Assembly (NCBI RefSeq): GCF_047345485.1
Contig: NZ_JBLFEN010000001.1
Span: 620,001-684,000 of the forward strand
Direction: 5' to 3'
Length of the DNA stretch: 64,000 bases
Source of the DNA: Jejuia sp047345485
GTDB taxonomy: Bacteria > Bacteroidota > Bacteroidia > Flavobacteriales > Flavobacteriaceae
Positions 28,906-36,803 of this stretch are shown here, piece after piece; within the stretch, counting starts at the first letter, position 1; every line of letters begins with the position of its first letter. Both the position numbers and the translations under genes were made by a program. The notes beneath the pieces are model-generated. The model was given only the letters and a program-made list of their open reading frames with translations, was not told where the DNA came from and did not search any database.

Positions 28906-30802
28906 CGGATATATAGCATTACAAAACCAAAGCGAACAAAAGGTGAAAAATCATCTCTCTAAAATGAATGATTTAATTTTTCATAGGGGTCCTGACGAAG
29001 ATGGTGTTTTTTGTGAGAATACAAGCTCTTCAACCATAGGTATGGCCATGCGAAGGCTTTCTATTATAGACTTAAGTTCTGGTAAGCAACCTATTTTTTC
29101 TGATGATAAAAGTATAGTTATCGTTTTTAATGGAGAAATTTATAATTATCGAGAGCTTAAAGAAAAATTAAAAAAAGCAGGAGTTACTTTTAATACTACT
29201 AGTGATACAGAAGTTATCTTAAAACTTTATGAAACATATGGCGTAGCATCTTTTAAAGAACTAGATGGTATGTTTGGTTTTAGTATTTATGATAAAAATA
29301 TAAATAAATTATTTATAGCTAGAGATTTCTTTGGAGAAAAACCATTGTATTATTACAAAAGCGAAAATCAATTTGTATGGGCTTCAGAATTAAAATCTGT
29401 AGTTAACGTTATTGATAAAAAACCTAAAATAAACAGCAAGGGCTTAAATTTATATTTTAGACTTACCTATATTCCTGCGCCTTATACCATATATGAAAAC
29501 ATACACAAGCTTAAACAAAACCACTACATAGAATATAATATTGAAGATAATAACTTTTCAATACACCAAATTGAAAAAGAGACAAATAATACCATACCTA
29601 AAATTGATATTTCTTTTGATGAAGCAAAACAAAGCGTAAAAGATTTAATGTATGAAAGCGTTACCAGTAGAGCCGTTTCTGATGTACCCATCGGCACATT
29701 TCTCTCTGGTGGTGTAGACTCTTCAGTAGTATCCTTATGCTTATCACAATTTGCAAATAAACCAATAGATACGTTTTCCATAGGTTTTGAAAAAAAATCG
29801 TACGATGAGAGTGATAAGTCTAGAGTTGTAGCTAAACTTATAAATAGTAATCATCATGAATTTATTATTAATGAGAAAGATTTAGTTGAAGATGTACACA
29901 ATATATTATTGAATTTTGATGAACCTTTTTCTGACTCTTCCTCCTTACCCACTTACTTAGTTTCTAACAGAACAAAAAAACATGTTAAAGTAGCGTTAAC
30001 AGGCGATGGTGGCGACGAAGTTTTTGGTGGTTATAATAAATACTACATAGGTAAACTAAACACCAAATACACTAACTTAATTCCTAAAGGGCTTCATGGG
30101 TTTATAAAAAACACCACTTCACCTTTACTAAAAACATCAAGTGATAATAGAGGTAGAAGATTTAGAATTAAGCGATTATTAAACTCTATAGACTATAATG
30201 GTGGCGATTATTATTGGGATATTTTATCTTTAGGATTTCAAAAAAATGCATTGGGAGATTTTCTTTTACCCAAATATATAAATGACGATTTATTTGATGT
30301 TTATAAAAATGATACTGGTATAACACACCCAAAAAGTTTAACAGATTTTAGATGGATTGATAAAGTTACGAGTCTTGAAGGTGATATGCTAGTTAAAGTA
30401 GACAGAACTAGTATGCTAAACTCGTTAGAATGTAGAGCACCTTTTTTGAATAAAAAAGTTTGGAACTATACAAATACACTACCAGAAGATTTTTTAATGA
30501 AAGGTTGGAATAAAAAACACATTCTTAAAGAAGCTTTTAGAGATCAATTTCCTAAAGATTTTTTAGAGAAAAGTAAAAGCGGGTTTGGTGCTCCTGTTGG
30601 AGATTGGCTAAAATCTAGTCTTAGAGCTGAATTAGAAAGTTATATTACTGAAAAAGAGTTGATAGACCAAGGTATATTTAATGTAGATGCAATGATAAAC
30701 TTGGTAAAAAATCATATATCAGGAAAAGAAGATAACACGTTTAAAGTATGGACATTTTATTGTTTTCAAAAATGGTATCACAATATTTACAATAGTATCT
30801 AA
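28892..30802 (+). CDS. asnB: Glutamine-hydrolysing asparagine synthase family protein
   Basis: The 636-residue protein starts MCGINGYIAL, placing the glutaminase nucleophile Cys at residue 2 after Met removal. The class II glutaminase domain shows RRLSIIDLSSGKQPI and FNGEIYNYRELK. The synthase domain has the PP-loop SGGVDSSVVSL near residue 271 and GDGGDEVFGGYNKY. It could be a true asparagine synthase, but its place in a glycan operon with a UDP-HexNAc dehydrogenase points to a WbpS-like amidotransferase. That enzyme turns a uronic acid residue into its amide. This second role is inference from context. Confidence 0.9.
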   Translation: MCGINGYIALQNQSEQKVKNHLSKMNDLIFHRGPDEDGVFCENTSSSTIGMAMRRLSIIDLSSGKQPIFSDDKSIVIVFNGEIYNYRELKEKLKKAGVTFNTTSDTEVILKLYETYGVASFKELDGMFGFSIYDKNINKLFIARDFFGEKPLYYYKSENQFVWASELKSVVNVIDKKPKINSKGLNLYFRLTYIPAPYTIYENIHKLKQNHYIEYNIEDNNFSIHQIEKETNNTIPKIDISFDEAKQSVKDLMYESVTSRAVSDVPIGTFLSGGVDSSVVSLCLSQFANKPIDTFSIGFEKKSYDESDKSRVVAKLINSNHHEFIINEKDLVEDVHNILLNFDEPFSDSSSLPTYLVSNRTKKHVKVALTGDGGDEVFGGYNKYYIGKLNTKYTNLIPKGLHGFIKNTTSPLLKTSSDNRGRRFRIKRLLNSIDYNGGDYYWDILSLGFQKNALGDFLLPKYINDDLFDVYKNDTGITHPKSLTDFRWIDKVTSLEGDMLVKVDRTSMLNSLECRAPFLNKKVWNYTNTLPEDFLMKGWNKKHILKEAFRDQFPKDFLEKSKSGFGAPVGDWLKSSLRAELESYITEKELIDQGIFNVDAMINLVKNHISGKEDNTFKVWTFYCFQKWYHNIYNSI

Positions 30803-30803
30803 G

Positions 30804-31955
30804 ATGAAAAAGAAAATTATTAGAGTTACTACTGTACCAGAATCGTTAGGAGGTCTTTTAACAGGACAATTAAAATTCATGTCGCAATATTTTGAAGTTA
30901 TAGGCATATCCTCTTCTGGAAAAGAAAACAACTTACAAAAAGTAAGCACAAAAGAAAGCGTTAGAGTTATTCCTGTTGAAATGACAAGGAAAATTACACC
31001 ACTTAAAGATTTAAAGGCCGTTTGGAAACTATATAAAATTTTCAAAAAAGAGCAACCCTTTATTGTACATTCTCATACTCCAAAAGCAGGTACATTAAGT
31101 ATGATAGCTGCATTTTTAGCTAAAGTACCACATAGACTTCATACCATAGCTGGCTTACCTTTAGTAGAAGCCACTGGCTTTAAACGCTTTATTCTTAATA
31201 CTGTAGAAAAAATAACCTATCTTAACGCTACTAAAATATACCCTAATTCTTATGGTTTAGTAGATATTATATTAGATCATAAGTTTACTTCAAAACAAAA
31301 ACTTAAGGTTATAGGCAAAGGAAGCTCTAATGGCATTGATACTGGTTTTTTTAATCCGTCACTTTATGATATTAAAAGTAAAAAAGACTTAAAAGAAAAG
31401 TTACATATCCCTATTGATAATTTTGTGTTTATTTTTTTAGGCCGTATGGTAACTGATAAAGGGCTTAACGAGTTAATTAGTGCATTTTCTAGACTCAATC
31501 AAACACATAACAATATAACACTGTTATTAGTTGGAGGCTATGAAAAACAACTAGACCCATTATTACCTGAATCTGAACGTATTATAAATTCTAATAAAAA
31601 TATTATTACTACAGGTTGGGTTGATGACGTAAGGCCTTATTTTTCTATAGCAAATGCACTTACCTTTCCTAGCTATAGAGAAGGTTTTCCTAATGTAGTT
31701 ATGCAAGCAGCCGCTATGGAATTGGCAAGTATAGTAACTGATATTAACGGCTGTAACGAAATTATTCAAAATAAAAAAAATGGTATAATTATTCCTGTAA
31801 AGAACGAAAACGCATTACATGATGCAATGCTACATATTATAAATAACAGAGACATAGCAATAACTATGGGAAAGTCATCCAGAAAAATAATTGTTTCTAA
31901 TTATGAGCGGACAGAAGTATGGAATGCCCTTCTTAAAGAATATAATAGCCTTTAG
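30804..31955 (+). CDS. Family 4 glycosyltransferase
   Basis: The 383-residue GT4 enzyme has VTTVPESLGGLLTGQLKFMS at the N terminus, HSHTPKAGTLSMIAAFLAKV, FIFLGRMVTDKGLNELI, and PSYREGFPNVVMQAAAME. In the last motif the second Glu of E-x7-E is Gln. The PESLGGLL start is seen in a group of O-antigen and capsule GT4 enzymes acting near the end of repeat-unit assembly. It follows the AsnB gene by one base. Confidence 0.9.
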   Translation: MKKKIIRVTTVPESLGGLLTGQLKFMSQYFEVIGISSSGKENNLQKVSTKESVRVIPVEMTRKITPLKDLKAVWKLYKIFKKEQPFIVHSHTPKAGTLSMIAAFLAKVPHRLHTIAGLPLVEATGFKRFILNTVEKITYLNATKIYPNSYGLVDIILDHKFTSKQKLKVIGKGSSNGIDTGFFNPSLYDIKSKKDLKEKLHIPIDNFVFIFLGRMVTDKGLNELISAFSRLNQTHNNITLLLVGGYEKQLDPLLPESERIINSNKNIITTGWVDDVRPYFSIANALTFPSYREGFPNVVMQAAAMELASIVTDINGCNEIIQNKKNGIIIPVKNENALHDAMLHIINNRDIAITMGKSSRKIIVSNYERTEVWNALLKEYNSL

Positions 31956-32039
31956 TGGGAAATATATCTTCTAAAAAATAGATTATTTTAATTTTGTAAA
32001 GCACATTTATTATATATGTGTAAGCTATAACAATAATTA

Positions 32040-33137
32040 ATGGGAGAAGATATTAACATTATTTCTTTAACAAAAAAGGAGTTACGAGACGCTATTCTAA
32101 AAAACACGTATTGGGATAGTGATGTTATACACATGCCATTTTCTAAAAGTAAAGCAAATTGGATACTTAGAAACGAAAGAATAGACGACCATGATATCTG
32201 TGCAATTATTGGTACAGAAAACAAAACCGTTATTTCTTTCATTTTTTTGGTTCCTGATATTATTTCAACAAAAACTGGTACTGAAAAAATATTTTGGAGT
32301 AGGCGTTGGTGGATATCAAAAAAATATAAAGACTCTATATTACCAACCTACACAATGAGTGTTGCAATGAATGCTGTTAATAACAAAGCCGTTGTTAAAT
32401 TTCTTGGTAAGGATATAGAAGAGTACTACCGTAAACAACCTTTTACTGAGTTTGCTTACCGTACACGATACTACATCATTTTTAATTTAGATTCTAATAT
32501 TGTTTTAACTAAAATTAATGTATTAAAAAATATAAAAGGAATAGTTAAAACATTAGATAACACATCACTAACTCTTATATCATTTTTAAATGGTTTAAAA
32601 GCAAAGAAAAAAACAAAGCACCTTACCTACGAATATGTATCTGATGTAGATGAACTATTATGGCAATTCATTGCACCTTTTTGCAAAAAGGATTTAATAC
32701 CAAAATCAAAAGAATATATAAGTTGGCAAATTGATAATAACCAATACACCAATGCACTTATAAGAAACAAGTACCCCAAAAAATGTTTAATTAGCAGTGT
32801 TTATGATAGGGTTTACAATAGTAGCTACATTATAAAAAAAGAGAATACAATTATAGGATTTACATCATTTTTAATACGCGGAAATGAGGTTATGGTTAGA
32901 TATTTTATTTGTGAGGACGATTATTTAGAGCTTTGCGCTAATGCTATTATTGAAAATATAGTGAAATTGAAAGCCACTAATATTCAAACTGAAAACGAAA
33001 AACTAGGTAGATATATTGAAAATCAGTTTATACATTTACATAACGATAAACGAAAACTATATGCCTTAGCACACAACGACATGAATATTGATTTTGAACA
33101 TGCCATTATAAATGATAGAGATGGCAATTTTGCATAA
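32040..33137 (+). CDS. Uncharacterised GNAT/acyltransferase-like protein
   Basis: The 365-residue soluble protein is not clearly recognised. The N-terminal third (WDSDVIHMPFSKSKANWIL, CAIIGTENKTVISFIFLVPD, then WWISKKYK and AMNAVNNKAVVKFLGKD) has the rhythm of a GNAT acyltransferase domain. A second, similar pattern appears in the C-terminal part (YISWQIDNNQY, IIGFTSFLIRGNEVMVRYF). It lies directly before the adenylation enzyme and carrier-protein genes (gap 11 bases), so a role as the acyl or aminoacyl transferase of that module is plausible but unproven. The 84-base gap upstream is one of the larger ones in the operon. Confidence 0.65.
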   Translation: MGEDINIISLTKKELRDAILKNTYWDSDVIHMPFSKSKANWILRNERIDDHDICAIIGTENKTVISFIFLVPDIISTKTGTEKIFWSRRWWISKKYKDSILPTYTMSVAMNAVNNKAVVKFLGKDIEEYYRKQPFTEFAYRTRYYIIFNLDSNIVLTKINVLKNIKGIVKTLDNTSLTLISFLNGLKAKKKTKHLTYEYVSDVDELLWQFIAPFCKKDLIPKSKEYISWQIDNNQYTNALIRNKYPKKCLISSVYDRVYNSSYIIKKENTIIGFTSFLIRGNEVMVRYFICEDDYLELCANAIIENIVKLKATNIQTENEKLGRYIENQFIHLHNDKRKLYALAHNDMNIDFEHAIINDRDGNFA

Positions 33138-33148
33138 CAATATCTTAT

Positions 33149-34642
33149 ATGGAGTTAATTAATAAACTATACAGTTCTATACAAAAGCACAGCTTTAATA
33201 CAGCCTTTTGTATTAATGATATAAATTATTCTTATACAGAATTTAATGATTTAGTTTGCAAAATAAGATTAGCAATTCAAAAAAACATCAATAATGAAGA
33301 GCAAATAGTTGGCCTATTCGCACACGATGATATATATACTTACGCTAGTATTATTGCTGCTTGGTTAGAAAACAAAGGGTATGTTGCCATTAACCCATTA
33401 TTTCCAGAAAACAGAAATGTAGAGATTTTAGAATCTGTAGGTTGTAGCACCTTACTAAATTCTCGTAATGAAACACTACCAATTAAAAACCTAAAGCTTG
33501 TTAACACAGCAAAAATAAATTTTAAACCTAAAACTCTAGTACCTAAACCTTGCAATAAAGATGGTATTGCTTACATTATTTTCACATCTGGAAGTACAGG
33601 AAAACCAAAAGGTGTGCCTATAAGTTTTAAAAATATTAGCGCTTTTGCTGAAGAGCTACACCATGACAACTATTTTAATTTAAACGAAAACGATAGATGC
33701 TTGCAAATGTTTGAATTAACTTTTGATATGTCTGTAGTATCTTACCTACTCCCATTACTTTACGGGGCATCTATTTATACAATTCCCAAAGGTAAAATTA
33801 AATACATGCATGTTTATAGCTTACTTGAAAAGTATAAATTAACCGTATTAATTACCGTACCCTCTATTATTAATTATTTAAAACCATATTTTGCTGAGAT
33901 TAATGCACCACAGGTAAAAGTATCTTGCTTTGCGGGAGGAAAGCTGTTTGATGATGTTGCTAATGCTTGGAATAAATGTATACCAAATGCCCAAATTATT
34001 AACTATTACGGCCCAACAGAAACTACAATTTATTGTGGCTATTATTTATATACACCTCCACATAAAAGAAAAAATAAAAATAATATTATTTCCATTGGAA
34101 AAACATTTAAAAACACTGGATATTTAATAATTGATGGTAATGAAAACATAGTGCCAGATGGCACTGTTGGCGAATTGGCAATTACTGGAGAGCAAGTAAC
34201 ACCAGGGTACTGGCAAGATGAAATCAAAAACAAAGAAGCTTTTTTTGTGAAAACTGTTAATGGTAGAACAAAAAGATATTACAAAAGTGGAGATTTATGC
34301 TATAAAGATCATGAGGGAGATTATATGTATGTAGGTAGAAACGATTTTCAAGTAAAAATACAAGGCTATAGAATAGAATTAGGAGAAATAGAATACTACA
34401 TTAAAAAAATAATAACTGATCATAATTTTGTAGTACTAGACATTAATAATGATTCTGGAAATAATGAGCTATATTTAATTATTGAATCTAAAGAATTTAA
34501 TACAGAAGCACTACAAGAGTTTTTAAAAAGTAAGCTTCCAAACTACATGATACCAACACAAATAAAATTTACTAATACAATACCTCATAATATTAATGGT
34601 AAAATAGATAGAAAACAATTAAGAAATACAGTAAAAAAATGA
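33149..34642 (+). CDS. Amino-acid adenylation enzyme (DltA-like AMP-binding ligase)
   Basis: The 497-residue stand-alone A domain has core motifs A3 IIFTSGSTGKPKG (about residue 143), A4 FDMS (Asp193) and A5 NYYGPTETT. Further on are A7 YKSGDLCYKD, A8 GRNDFQVKIQGYRIELGEIE and A10 NGKIDRKQL with the catalytic Lys. Asp193 takes the place of the residue that binds the alpha-amino group in NRPS and DltA enzymes, so the substrate is probably an amino acid. The site matching DltA Cys269 reads FAGG with Ala262, so D-Ala selectivity is doubtful. It overlaps the carrier-protein gene by four bases; together they should load an aminoacyl thioester. Confidence 0.9.
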   Translation: MELINKLYSSIQKHSFNTAFCINDINYSYTEFNDLVCKIRLAIQKNINNEEQIVGLFAHDDIYTYASIIAAWLENKGYVAINPLFPENRNVEILESVGCSTLLNSRNETLPIKNLKLVNTAKINFKPKTLVPKPCNKDGIAYIIFTSGSTGKPKGVPISFKNISAFAEELHHDNYFNLNENDRCLQMFELTFDMSVVSYLLPLLYGASIYTIPKGKIKYMHVYSLLEKYKLTVLITVPSIINYLKPYFAEINAPQVKVSCFAGGKLFDDVANAWNKCIPNAQIINYYGPTETTIYCGYYLYTPPHKRKNKNNIISIGKTFKNTGYLIIDGNENIVPDGTVGELAITGEQVTPGYWQDEIKNKEAFFVKTVNGRTKRYYKSGDLCYKDHEGDYMYVGRNDFQVKIQGYRIELGEIEYYIKKIITDHNFVVLDINNDSGNNELYLIIESKEFNTEALQEFLKSKLPNYMIPTQIKFTNTIPHNINGKIDRKQLRNTVKK

Positions 34643-34893
34643 AAAATCAAGATATTTTAGATAAAATTTCTAAATCGTTTAGTAAGGTTTTAGAACATAA
34701 TAATTTTACGTTAACAGAAATTACAACAGCAAATGATGTTGATGGTTGGGAATCTATTACCCATATGATGATCATCAATGATATAGAACAATCCTTCAAC
34801 ATAAAATTCAAACTTATGGATTTAATGAATATGGATACTATTGGCGACCTAGTAATAGCCATAGAAAAAGAACAAAACCTAATGCATAGTTAA
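34639..34893 (+). CDS. Acyl/peptidyl carrier protein
   Basis: The 84-residue four-helix carrier protein has the phosphopantetheine site Ser39 in DGWESITHMM, where the usual DSL is ESI. The acidic recognition helix (INDIEQSFNIKF) follows. It overlaps the adenylation enzyme gene by four bases, so it is the cognate carrier (DltC-like in size and context). A phosphopantetheinyl transferase is not present in the window. The loaded group is presumably passed to one of the nearby transferases. Confidence 0.9.
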   Translation: MKNQDILDKISKSFSKVLEHNNFTLTEITTANDVDGWESITHMMIINDIEQSFNIKFKLMDLMNMDTIGDLVIAIEKEQNLMHS

Positions 34894-34915
34894 TATTAAG
34901 GTTTAAACTCTCAAA

Positions 34916-35524
34916 ATGTACCGATTTTTTTTTAAACGACCGTTAGATCTGATTGCTGCTACAATAGGATTATTACTGGTTTTACCAATTTTTTTAATCT
35001 TAGTAATAGCACTAACTATAGCAAATAAAGGCACTCCCTTTTTTATTCAAAAACGACCGGGGAAAAACGAAAAAATTTTCAGTATCATTAAATTTAAAAC
35101 AATGACTGATAAAAAAGATATAAACGGGAATTATTTACCAGATGCTGAGCGTTTAACCTCTTTAGGAAAAATAGTTAGAAAAACATCACTAGATGAAATA
35201 CCCCAACTCATAAACATTATAAAGGGAGATATGAGTTTTATTGGACCAAGACCACTTTTAATTAGATACTTACCTTATTATTACGAAACAGAAAAAAAAC
35301 GTCATACAATAAGACCTGGTATATCTGGATTAGCTCAAGTTTCTGGCCGAAATATATTAAATTGGGACGATAGACTAAAAAAAGATATAGAGTATGTTGA
35401 GAATCTAAGCCTTACTTTAGATTTTAAAATTTTTATAAAAACAATAAAAAATAGTATCGTCGCAAAAGATGTGGTGGTAAATCCAAATTCAGTTATTCAA
35501 GATTTAGATGCAATTAGATCATAA
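34916..35524 (+). CDS. Small bacterial sugar transferase (initiating phosphoglycosyltransferase)
   Basis: The 202-residue PglC-like protein has a re-entrant N-terminal helix (RPLDLIAATIGLLLVLPIFL), FIQKRPGKNEKIFSIIKFKT, and the catalytic TSLDEIPQLINIIKGDMSF with its Asp-Glu pair. IRPGISGLAQVSGRN follows. It would attach a sugar phosphate to undecaprenyl phosphate. Its closest visible relative is the gene at 36160; the formyltransferase gene lies between them. It overlaps that gene by 17 bases. Confidence 0.92.
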   Translation: MYRFFFKRPLDLIAATIGLLLVLPIFLILVIALTIANKGTPFFIQKRPGKNEKIFSIIKFKTMTDKKDINGNYLPDAERLTSLGKIVRKTSLDEIPQLINIIKGDMSFIGPRPLLIRYLPYYYETEKKRHTIRPGISGLAQVSGRNILNWDDRLKKDIEYVENLSLTLDFKIFIKTIKNSIVAKDVVVNPNSVIQDLDAIRS

Positions 35525-36104
35525 AATTAAATGGGCAATCTTAGTTACGGGTTGGGGCAGAAATGCTAAAGATACTCTTAAAGCATTTACTAAAGGTAAA
35601 CTAGCAAATTCTACCATAAATTTGGTGATTTACGAAGTAGAACCTTGTGGTGCTAAAGACTTTGCAGAAAAACATGGCATTGAAACACTACAAGTATTAA
35701 GAAAAGATTATAAAAACTCGATAAGTTATCAAGAACAATTAACTTCAGAAATAAAAAAAAGAGGTATTGATTATATTTTTATGCTAAATTTTAAATACAT
35801 CATAAAAGAACCTATGCTAAAAATATTCCCTAACAGAATTATCAATGTACACCCATCACTATTTCCTAGTTTTTTGGCTACAAAAACAGCCATACAAGAA
35901 GCATTAGATTATGGTGTGAAAATAACAGGAATAACAACTCATATTATAGATAATAATATAGATGAAGGGTCTATTTTATGCCAAAGTGCTATTAAAGTAT
36001 CAGAAAACGAAACCTTTGAAACACTATACCCGAAATTTGCAAAAAAAGGAAAAAAGATTATTTTAAAAACAATTAAAAAAATTGAAGACAGTCACTTTCT
36101 ATAA
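35508..36104 (+). CDS. PurN/Fmt-like formyltransferase, probably acting on an amino sugar
   Basis: The 198-residue protein has the formyltransferase catalytic triad: Asn113 and His115 in INVHPSLFPSF, and Asp152 in IDEGSIL. It uses N10-formyl-tetrahydrofolate in characterised relatives. The N terminus (WAILVTGWGRNAKDTL) is changed from the GSGSN loop that binds glycinamide ribonucleotide in PurN, so it is unlikely to be the purine enzyme. Its position between two initiating sugar transferases, in a locus with dehydratase and aminotransferase genes, suggests N-formylation of a 4-amino sugar (as in Qui4NFo). The alternative is an unrelated acyl acceptor. Confidence 0.8.
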   Translation: MQLDHKIKWAILVTGWGRNAKDTLKAFTKGKLANSTINLVIYEVEPCGAKDFAEKHGIETLQVLRKDYKNSISYQEQLTSEIKKRGIDYIFMLNFKYIIKEPMLKIFPNRIINVHPSLFPSFLATKTAIQEALDYGVKITGITTHIIDNNIDEGSILCQSAIKVSENETFETLYPKFAKKGKKIILKTIKKIEDSHFL

Positions 36105-36159
36105 AATATTTTCCATAAAGATATAGAATCGCTTTACAAACCAAATTAACCCTAATAGT

Positions 36160-36768
36160 ATGAAATATCAGATTATAAAACGAGTATTTGATTTTCTATC
36201 AGCTGTAATAGCTTTTTTATTACTTTCACCTATATTTATTATTATTACCTTTTGTTTAATAATAACAAATAATGGAAAACCTTTTTTCTTTCAACAACGC
36301 CCTGGAAAAAATGAAAAAATTTTTAAAATCATTAAATTCAAAACTATGAGAGATTTAAAACCAGGGGATGAGACTAATATCCATAGTTTAAATAGAGTTA
36401 CAAAATTAGGTGCTTTTATAAGAAAATATTCTATAGATGAAATACCACAACTCATAAATGTAATTAAAGGAGATATGAGTGTTGTAGGCCCAAGACCTCT
36501 TCTTATACAATACTTACCACTATATAATGCTTTACAGAAAAAACGACATACTGTAAATCCTGGAATAACAGGTTGGGCACAAGTTATGGGAAGAAATGCA
36601 ATATCTTGGGAAGAAAAATTTGAATTTGATGTGTGGTATGTAAACAACCAAACGTTTATTTTAGATCTTAAAATTATTTTTCTTACTGTAAAAGGTATTA
36701 TTATACCAAAAGGAATTAATAATAATGAAGGTACAAATATGCCAGAGTTTACTGGAACAAAAAAATAA
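36160..36768 (+). CDS. Small bacterial sugar transferase (initiating phosphoglycosyltransferase)
   Basis: The 202-residue paralogue of the enzyme at 34916 has the same architecture. The parts are a re-entrant hydrophobic N terminus, FFQQRPGKNEKIFKIIKFKT, YSIDEIPQLINVIKGDMSVV and VNPGITGWAQVMGRN. The ITGWAQV variant is common among enzymes that transfer a HexNAc or diNAcBac phosphate. Having two such enzymes in one operon suggests two initiating sugars or two glycans. Confidence 0.92.
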   Translation: MKYQIIKRVFDFLSAVIAFLLLSPIFIIITFCLIITNNGKPFFFQQRPGKNEKIFKIIKFKTMRDLKPGDETNIHSLNRVTKLGAFIRKYSIDEIPQLINVIKGDMSVVGPRPLLIQYLPLYNALQKKRHTVNPGITGWAQVMGRNAISWEEKFEFDVWYVNNQTFILDLKIIFLTVKGIIIPKGINNNEGTNMPEFTGTKK

Positions 36769-36803
36769 CCAAATCTATATATAAAACCTACATAGACATA
36801 AAG

